Assembly: GCA_020850535.1 (NCBI GenBank)
Contig: JADZEM010000010.1
Span: forward strand, 1-36,119
DNA: 36,119 nucleotides
From: Chloroflexota bacterium
GTDB lineage: Bacteria > Chloroflexota > UBA6077 > JACCZL01
Direction of reading: 5' to 3'
Part shown: positions 31,594 through 36,119 of the stretch, in pieces
Layout: every line of letters begins with the position of its first letter
Numbering within the stretch: the first letter of the stretch is position 1
Program-made: the position numbers and the translations under genes
The notes under the pieces: model-generated
The model's database searches: none
The model's input: the letters and a program-made list of their open reading frames with translations, nothing else
What the model was told of the DNA's origin: nothing

Positions 31594-32208
31594 GCGCAGC
31601 CCGAGGTTGACGGCCTCCGTGCGGCTTTCCGCGCCGAGCTTGGCCAGGACAGCCGCCACGTGAAACTTGACGGTGTGATCGCTGACCGCGAGTCGCTGGG
31701 CGATGGCCTTGTTGGTCAGGCCCAGGGCGACGAGCGCCAGCACCTCACGCTCTCGCGCCGTGAGGTCGTCGACCGTCTCGACGGCCAGCCCGCCAGTCGG
31801 GGCGACCGGGAGAGCCCGCATCTGCTCGGCGCTCTCGCGGCCCATCACCGTGAGCCCCGACGCGACCGCCTGAAGCGCCATCTCGATCTGCTCGGCGTCG
31901 GCGTCGCGCGGCAGCAGGCCCCAGCCGACCCGCGGCCGCGCTGCCAGCATCTGCTGGACGAGGCTGCCACTTCCGAGCACGACCAGCCCGATCCCGGCTG
32001 CCTCCACGATCTCGATCGAATCGGCGAGCGGCTCGGCCTCAGCGCTGTCTACCAACGCGACGTCGGCCTCGTCGAGGAGCGGCGCGGCGGCCGGGTCGTC
32101 CAGCGCCCGCACGGACCCGAGCACACGCAGGCGGCCGCTCTCCCCGAGCATCGCCGTCAGCCCGGCTCGGACGGACGGCGTCCGGCCAGCCACGACCACC
32201 GCGATCAC
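31573..32208 (-). CDS. LuxR/NarL-type DNA-binding protein with degenerate receiver domain
   Basis: This 211-aa protein has response-regulator layout: a receiver-like N-terminal domain (1-125) and a C-terminal LuxR helix-turn-helix (~147-205; LTAREREVLALVALGLTNKAIAQRLAVSDHTVKFHVAAVLAKL). The receiver starts IAVVVAGRTPSVRAGLTAML, so the acidic pair that binds Mg2+ is replaced by Ala-Gly. An Asp is kept at the phospho-acceptor position (D54 in ALVDSAE), and the conserved Lys near strand 5 is not evident. It therefore probably does not use ordinary phosphotransfer. It starts with GTG 7 bases past the stop of the small trypsin-like gene, behind a GAGG, so translation is likely coupled. No histidine kinase is next to it. 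Confidence 0.85.
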   Translation of the reverse strand: MIAVVVAGRTPSVRAGLTAMLGESGRLRVLGSVRALDDPAAAPLLDEADVALVDSAEAEPLADSIEIVEAAGIGLVVLGSGSLVQQMLAARPRVGWGLLPRDADAEQIEMALQAVASGLTVMGRESAEQMRALPVAPTGGLAVETVDDLTAREREVLALVALGLTNKAIAQRLAVSDHTVKFHVAAVLAKLGAESRTEAVNLGLRRGLLSL

Positions 32209-32215
32209 GCCAGCC

Positions 32216-32803
32216 TCATGCCGCGGCGTACCCGACGTACGCCTGCACCAGCCGCTCGGCCAGGGTACTGGGTACGGCCAGGGCCATCCCGCCGCCGACC
32301 ATCGCGTTGATGCCGATGACGAACCCGTTGGCGTCGAGGAGCGGCCCGCCAGAGCTGCCCGGCCCGATAGGCACGTCCGCCTGGATCAGCGCGCGGCGGC
32401 CCGCCTCCCAGGGCTGGCCGGACGCCGCGATGATGCCGGTCGCCGCCGCGTAGCGCTCGCCGAACGGGTGACCGAGCGCCACCACCAGCTCGCCCACCCG
32501 CGCCGGGTTGGCCCGGTGTCGCGCGGCGGTGAGTCGCCGTTCGTCCACGACCACCAGCGCCAGATCGTTCGCCCCGTCGCGTGCCACGACCTGTCCGGTG
32601 AGCTGCCGGCCGTCCAGCAGCCCGACGGTCACGCTGCCTCCTGGCGCTACGTGGTCGTTGGTCACCAGCAGGCCGTCGGCCCGCCACACGATCCCCGATC
32701 CGATACCGTGTCCATGCCGCACCTCGACGACGCTCGGCCCGACCCGTTGAACCAGTTCGGCAAGGCCGCGCTCGACGATGCTTGAGAAACGTGTCAGTCC
32801 CAT
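32216..32803 (-). CDS. Trypsin-like serine protease domain protein (S1C-like, no PDZ)
   Basis: This 195-aa protein is a stand-alone chymotrypsin-fold domain. The triad is intact: H51 (LLVTNDHVA), D80 (ANDLALVVV) and S151 (GPGSSGGPLLD). GHGIGSGIVWRADG marks the first barrel. No signal peptide, membrane anchor or PDZ is present, so it should act in the cytosol, unlike DegP/HtrA. The ATG at 32803 gives MGLTRFSSIVERGLAELVQRVGPSVVEV. A GC-rich hairpin sits in the 56-bp gap between it and the related protease upstream. The two share the start of the fold but are only distant relatives. Confidence 0.88.
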   Translation of the reverse strand: MGLTRFSSIVERGLAELVQRVGPSVVEVRHGHGIGSGIVWRADGLLVTNDHVAPGGSVTVGLLDGRQLTGQVVARDGANDLALVVVDERRLTAARHRANPARVGELVVALGHPFGERYAAATGIIAASGQPWEAGRRALIQADVPIGPGSSGGPLLDANGFVIGINAMVGGGMALAVPSTLAERLVQAYVGYAAA

Positions 32804-32822
32804 CGCTTGTGCCCCGAGATCG

Positions 32823-32853
32823 GCCAGGGCGCAGCGCCGCGCTGCACCCTGGC
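32823..32853 (-). terminator. Intercistronic hairpin between two protease genes
   Basis: GCCAGGG-C-GCAGCG pairs with CGCTGC-A-CCCTGGC around a CCG loop; there is one mismatch in a 14-position stem. It occupies most of the gap between the two genes (stop at 32860, start at 32803). It could reduce read-through or protect the upstream transcript. Confidence 0.45.
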
Positions 32854-32859
32854 GTACCG

Positions 32860-33786
32860 CTATGAGTTTCGCTCGGCCACGGTGATGCTGAGGTCGCGCG
32901 GCTCGCCGCCTCGCAGGATCCGCATCGCCACCTGCTGGCCGACGCGCTCCGGCCCGAGCAGGTCGCGCAGCTCGCCGGGATCGTGCACGGCCTCGCCTGC
33001 GAACGCCACGACGATGTCCCCGATGACGAGGCCTGCCCGGTCAGCCGGTCCGCCACTCTCGACGGTCACGACCAGCAGTCCGGTCTCCTGCTCGGCGAGA
33101 CCAGCCCGCTCACGCAGGCCCGTTGGGAGTTGTACGGGCTGGCTGCCGATGCCAACGTAGCCGCTTCGCACCCGACCGTGTGCGCTGAGCGTCGCCACGG
33201 ATCGCTCAAGGGTTGCGTTCGGTATGACCACGCCGCTGCCGCGCCCGCCCCGGAAGTGGGAGGTGGCGAGTCCGACCGCCGCGCCGCTCCCGACGATCAG
33301 CGGCGCGCCGGAAAAGCCCGGGTAGAAGCCGGCGTCGGTGGCGATCAAGCCTTCCAGGCGCCCACCGCGCCGGGTCCGGATCGGGCCACTGACGGCGCTC
33401 ACAGTGCCCAGGCTGGCCATGATGTCGGGGCCGGGCCGCGCCACCAGCAGCGCCAGGCTGCCGACTCGCGCCGTGTCAGACCGGGCCAGCGGGGTAAGGT
33501 CTGCGGCATCGGCCTGGAGCAGCGCGAGATCGCTGCTCGGGTCGCGCCCGACCAGCCGCGCCCGCACGGTCCGGCCGTCTGGCAGGCCGACGCCCAGGTC
33601 GTCGTCGCGCTCGACCACGTGATCGGCGGTGACGATCAGGCCGCTCGCGCTCCACACGATGCCGCTGGCCGACTGCCGATGCCGGCCGTCCACCCGCACG
33701 ATAGACTGCCCGGCCTGGGCTACGGCGTCGGCGAGCGCATCCGAGAACGCGGCCAGCGCCGATGCGCCGCTCGATTCGGCACTCAT
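32860..33786 (-). CDS. Trypsin-like serine protease with PDZ domain (HtrA-like, no signal peptide)
   Basis: This 308-aa protein has an S1C protease domain and one C-terminal PDZ domain. The triad is H56 (LIVTADHVV), D86 (SSDLALLQ) and S159 in YPGFSGAPLI, where the usual GNSGGPL is altered but the nucleophile is kept. The PDZ spans ~205-300 (SGYVGIGSQPVQLPTGL ... GLLVVTVESGGPADRAGLVIGDIVVAFAGEAV). There is no signal peptide or membrane helix, so it is probably cytosolic. GAGGAG lies 7 bp before the ATG at 33786. It is first in the protease-protease-LuxR unit on the minus strand. Regulated degradation or sensing of misfolded proteins is a reasonable guess, not shown. Confidence 0.9.
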   Translation of the reverse strand: MSAESSGASALAAFSDALADAVAQAGQSIVRVDGRHRQSASGIVWSASGLIVTADHVVERDDDLGVGLPDGRTVRARLVGRDPSSDLALLQADAADLTPLARSDTARVGSLALLVARPGPDIMASLGTVSAVSGPIRTRRGGRLEGLIATDAGFYPGFSGAPLIVGSGAAVGLATSHFRGGRGSGVVIPNATLERSVATLSAHGRVRSGYVGIGSQPVQLPTGLRERAGLAEQETGLLVVTVESGGPADRAGLVIGDIVVAFAGEAVHDPGELRDLLGPERVGQQVAMRILRGGEPRDLSITVAERNS

Positions 33787-33873
33787 CTTCGATCTCCTCA
33801 GGAGCGCGCTCGGCGATGCGATGCGCTCAGGTGTTGAGGAGAGTGTGAGGGCGTCGGGGATGCCGTCACATCA

Positions 33874-33907
33874 GCCGAACGGGCAGGTAGGAGCCTGCCC
33901 GTTCGGC
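33874..33907 (-). terminator. Perfect hairpin terminating the thiamine operon
   Basis: The perfect 14-bp arms GCCGAACGGGCAGG and CCTGCCCGTTCGGC enclose a 6-base loop, 28 bp past the thiS stop and before the start of the next transcription unit on the same strand. No U-run follows. Confidence 0.7.
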
Positions 33908-33935
33908 CAGGGAGCATCGACGGGCGGGGCAAGTC

Positions 33936-34139
33936 TCAGCCCCCGCCGACCATCCGCACGATCTCAAGCTGGTCGCCCTGCGCGATCGACGTCTCGCCGA
34001 AGAGGGCGCGCCTGACAATGTCGCCGTTGCGTTCGACGGCGACGATGCGCGGATCGACGCCGATCTGTTCGAGCAGACCGAGCAGCGACTCCGGCTGCTC
34101 GACCTCGCGCTGCTTCCCATTGACCGTAAGCTGAATCAC
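33936..34139 (-). CDS. thiS: Sulfur carrier protein ThiS
   Basis: This 67-aa ubiquitin-fold protein carries sulfur as a C-terminal thiocarboxylate to ThiG for thiazole synthesis. It begins IQLTVNGKQREVEQPESLLGLLEQIG, holds VAVERNGDIVRRALFGETSIAQGDQLEIVRMVGGG and ends in the required Gly-Gly. The GTG at 34139 is chosen because AAGG stands before it and the product has normal ThiS length. An upstream ATG at 34181 lacks a ribosome site and adds 14 non-homologous residues. It is third in the thiG-thiE-thiS operon, 46 bp behind thiE. No thiF gene is in the window. Confidence 0.93.
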   Translation of the reverse strand: MIQLTVNGKQREVEQPESLLGLLEQIGVDPRIVAVERNGDIVRRALFGETSIAQGDQLEIVRMVGGG

Positions 34140-34185
34140 CGTTGAACCCTTCTCGATTCTCTGCGCGCAGCGGGACGACATCGGG

Positions 34186-34851
34186 TTAGTGCCGGCGGTG
34201 GAGCGGTGCGGTTGGCCACGCCTCGTTGACGGCCGCTGCGAGCCGTGCTGCCGCGTCCTTCGGATCGGCCGCCTGGGTGATCGACGTGATCGCCGCCACG
34301 CCGGCCGCGCCCGCCGCGATGACCTGGCGCGCGTTGTTCGCCGTGATGCCGCCGATGCCCACCAGCGGCAGCGTGGTCACTGCCGAGACCTTGCGAACGA
34401 GCGACGGTCCGGCCGGCGTCATCCCCGGGTGCGACCGCGTGGCGAACATCGTCCCGACGACCAGCAGATTCGCCCCGGCGCCCGCCGACTCCGCTGCGTG
34501 CGCCACGTCGTGAACCGAGCGGCCGATCAGCAGATCGGGCGCCAGCCGCCGGGCGATCTCGGTGGAGAGGCTGCCGCTGCCAAGCTCGACGCCGTGTGCA
34601 CCAGCCGCCAGGGCCACGTCGATGCGGTCGTTCACCAGCAAGACGGCTCGTGAGCCGCAGAGCTGCCGGAGGCGCATCGTCAGGCCGTACAGCTCGATGG
34701 CGGGCAGGTCCTTCTCGCGCACCTGGACGACATTCACGCCGCCGTCCAGGGCCGCCTCGACCACGTCCTCAAGCCGCCGGTCGTCGCACGCCCGACGGTC
34801 GGTGACCAGCATGATCGCTGGAAGGGGAAGGATTGCCCGCCGCCCACTCAC
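34186..34851 (-). CDS. thiE: Thiamine-phosphate synthase
   Basis: This 221-aa TIM barrel joins hydroxymethylpyrimidine diphosphate to the thiazole phosphate. Markers are [37 protein letters not shown] (diphosphate-binding Arg/Glu/Lys), [39 protein letters not shown] and [14 protein letters not shown] (phosphate-binding Gly loop). The GTG start at 34851 overlaps the thiG stop TGA by four bases (GTGA), so translation is coupled. The C-terminal tail PTAPLHRRH is short and basic. It is controlled through the riboswitch ahead of thiG. Confidence 0.94.
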   Translation of the reverse strand: MSGRRAILPLPAIMLVTDRRACDDRRLEDVVEAALDGGVNVVQVREKDLPAIELYGLTMRLRQLCGSRAVLLVNDRIDVALAAGAHGVELGSGSLSTEIARRLAPDLLIGRSVHDVAHAAESAGAGANLLVVGTMFATRSHPGMTPAGPSLVRKVSAVTTLPLVGIGGITANNARQVIAAGAAGVAAITSITQAADPKDAAARLAAAVNEAWPTAPLHRRH

Positions 34852-35621
34852 CGAATGACGCCCTCCAACGGACTCGACGCACTCGCGTACGCCTTCTTCA
34901 CGATCCGTCCGGCCAGGAACGCGTTGCGTCCGCCTCGGACGCCTTCGGCGAAAGCCTGACCCATCAATGCCGGGTTACCGGCCTCCGCGATGGCCGTGTT
35001 GACGAGACAGGCATCCGCGCCCAGCTCCATCGCGATGGAGGCGTCGGACGGCACGCCCAGGCCGGCATCCACGACGACCGGCACGCTCGCCTGTTCGACG
35101 ATCACGCGGATCCGGCCGAAGAACGGGATGCCCTGGCCCGAGCCGATGGGCGAGGCCATCGGCATGACGGTCGCGCAGCCGGCGTCCTCAAGCTGTTTGG
35201 CCAGGATCGGATCGTCGGTCGTGTACGGCAGCACGACGAACCCTTCCTTGACCAGCAGGCGTGCGGCCTCCAGCGTGCCGACCGGGTCTGGCCAGAGGTA
35301 CTTCGGATCGCCGATCACCTCGAGCTTGACCCAATTCGAGCCGGTCAGCTCGCGACCCAGGCGGGCGCAGCGAACGGCTTCGTCCACGTTGTAGCAGCCG
35401 GCCGTGTTCGGCAGAATCGTGTACCTGGTCCAGTCGATCTCGTCGAGGAGCGTCTTCTTCGACGGATTGTCCAGATCCAGCCGCCGAATGGCGACGGTCA
35501 CGATCTCCGTCCCGGACGCCTCGTAGGCACTCCGCATCTCGTCGGCGTTGCGGAACTTGCCGCTGCCCAGCATCAACCGAGATCGGAACGTCTTGCCTGC
35601 AATCTCCAGCATGTCGCCCAC
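34848..35621 (-). CDS. thiG: Thiazole synthase
   Basis: This 257-aa TIM barrel makes the thiazole phosphate carboxylate from deoxyxylulose phosphate, dehydroglycine and ThiS thiocarboxylate. Typical segments are [19 protein letters not shown], the Schiff-base lysine K99 in [46 protein letters not shown] and [16 protein letters not shown] place the start at the GTG at 35621, six bases after AGGAGG. The ATG three codons later (35612) is an alternative, and the longer open frame to 35714 runs toward the riboswitch and is not coding. A TPP riboswitch ~105 bases upstream controls the operon. It is followed by thiE with a four-base overlap. Confidence 0.95.
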   Translation of the reverse strand: MGDMLEIAGKTFRSRLMLGSGKFRNADEMRSAYEASGTEIVTVAIRRLDLDNPSKKTLLDEIDWTRYTILPNTAGCYNVDEAVRCARLGRELTGSNWVKLEVIGDPKYLWPDPVGTLEAARLLVKEGFVVLPYTTDDPILAKQLEDAGCATVMPMASPIGSGQGIPFFGRIRVIVEQASVPVVVDAGLGVPSDASIAMELGADACLVNTAIAEAGNPALMGQAFAEGVRGGRNAFLAGRIVKKAYASASSPLEGVIR

Positions 35622-35727
35622 GTTCACCCTCCTGGGACTCGGCGCGCGCCACTGCACGCCGAGATAGCACGCCATGTCGTTGGCGTAAGACAACCGGAGC
35701 GGTCCCGCGGACACCTGGTGTCTCGGT

Positions 35728-35816
35728 CACCGCTTCCCTTCGCAGGTCCTAACCTGGTCAGGTTCAAAGGGTCGCCCGCCGTACCGGCGGACTCTCAGCC
35801 CGTGGCTCCCCTAGCA
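35728..35816 (-). promoter_or_regulatory. TPP riboswitch (THI element)
   Basis: On the minus strand the conserved boxes appear in order: TAGGGGAGCC, GGCTGAGAGT, a variable GC hairpin (CCGCCGGTACGGCGG), then CGACCCTTTGAACCTGACC, AGGTTAGGACCTGCGAAGG and GGAAGCGG. These are the helix junctions that bind thiamine diphosphate. It sits 107 bases before the thiG start. The segment between includes a short GACACC/GGTGTC inverted repeat, but the mode of control (termination or masking of the AGGAGG) is not clear. It should lower thiGES expression when TPP is plentiful. Confidence 0.96.
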
Positions 35817-35849
35817 TCGTCGTACCGAGTCTGCGCTCTTCGATTTTCA

Positions 35850-35870
35850 GGCGTCCGGTGGACGGACGCC
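35850..35870. other. Small perfect hairpin beyond the riboswitch
   Basis: GGCGTCCG and CGGACGCC pair around GTGGA, 34 bp upstream of the riboswitch in the thi direction. It may end a transcript entering from outside the window or overlap the thi promoter. No gene is visible between 35817 and the repeat starting at 35926. Confidence 0.45.
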
Positions 35871-35925
35871 CATCTACGATGGTACGCAGACCGCGACGAA
35901 TCGGTCAAGGGCAACGCCGGGCACG

Positions 35926-36119
35926 CCAGGGCGATTGCATGTTGATGTCGTCGTGCGGCGGCGTCGGGGCTTGAAAGCCCCGCCTACGATCCTGCAGTCG
36001 CTGCGCGACGCTCCAGTCGCACCAGTGCCTGCCGTTCCCGACGGCCGTCGCGCAGCGACGGAATGACTGTAGGCGGGGGTTTCAACCCCCGACCGCCCGT
36101 TCCATGATGCTTCGGGTAC
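35926..36119 (-). repeat. Structured intergenic repeat, inverted third copy, cut by window end
   Basis: This is the reverse complement of the units at 11547-11918. It begins with a terminal module CCAGGGCGATTGCATGTTGA (outer inverted repeat). Next come GGGGCTT/AAGCCCC, the core with GTCGCTGCGCGAC/GTCGCGCAGCGAC (36000 onward), a GGGGGTT/AACCCCC hairpin (~36076-36091) and part of the lead module (GATGCTTCGGGTAC) at the last base. The terminal module on the left shows that a full element has inverted ends. Confidence 0.88.

Noticed and set aside
1-36119. Canonical tRNA or rRNA genes
   Set aside because: The only tRNA-like structure I found is the tmRNA end at 18616-18969; no other T-arm with matching acceptor was recognised by eye.

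Overview
The window is GC-rich, gene-dense bacterial DNA. The gene families, the GTG-rich starts and the palindromic intergenic repeats fit an environmental member of the Chloroflexota (Thermomicrobia/Sphaerobacter-like). That assignment is an inference from gene content and style; no rRNA gene is present to confirm it. Most of the window looks like ordinary chromosome: a tmRNA gene, fabD, a thiamine operon under a TPP riboswitch, and a type 2 isopentenyl diphosphate isomerase. Mixed in are accessory catabolic and secreted-enzyme genes.

Layout. 1-6.6 kb: a selenium-binding/methanethiol oxidase-like protein (-) diverging from a thiamine-diphosphate enzyme (+), then a GntR regulator (-) diverging from a sugar-phosphate isomerase-like TIM barrel and a Gfo/Idh/MocA dehydrogenase (+). 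6.8-11.5 kb: a papain-like peptidase fused to an alpha/beta-hydrolase, followed by a secreted glycoside-hydrolase-like protein with two Ig-like repeats. 11.5-12 kb: two tandem ~195-bp units of a structured intergenic repeat. 12-15.4 kb (+): N-acyl-D-amino-acid deacylase, ACC deaminase with every checked catalytic residue intact, a long palindromic repeat, and a pyridoxamine-phosphate-oxidase-fold protein. 15.5-18.4 kb (-): OsmC, an Fsr-like MFS exporter and a class-C beta-lactamase-fold hydrolase. 18.6-20.8 kb (-): ctpA-like S41 protease, smpB and ssrA (tmRNA), with the smpB stop codon inside the 5' end of the tmRNA. 21-26.1 kb: a Xer-type tyrosine recombinase and two polytopic glycosyltransferases, the latter two divergent. 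26.1-30.4 kb (-): animal-type haem peroxidase, type 2 IPP isomerase, orphan substrate-binding lipoprotein. 30.5-31.5 kb (+): fabD. 31.5-33.8 kb (-): a three-gene unit with two signal-less trypsin-like proteases and a LuxR-type protein with a degenerate receiver. 33.9-35.8 kb (-): TPP riboswitch-thiG-thiE-thiS. The right edge holds a third, inverted copy of the structured repeat.

How the genes work together. ctpA, smpB and ssrA form a protein quality-control and ribosome-rescue unit read in one direction. thiG/thiE/thiS make the thiazole and couple it to the pyrimidine, with TPP feedback. The GntR regulator, TIM barrel and dehydrogenase look like a small inducible sugar or polyol catabolic cluster. 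The D-aminoacylase and ACC deaminase pair suggests scavenging of nitrogen from unusual amino acids.

The least expected items are the intergenic repeat family with compensatory changes in its hairpins, the C1-peptidase/hydrolase fusion, the smpB/ssrA overlap, and the protease-protease-pseudo-receiver unit.
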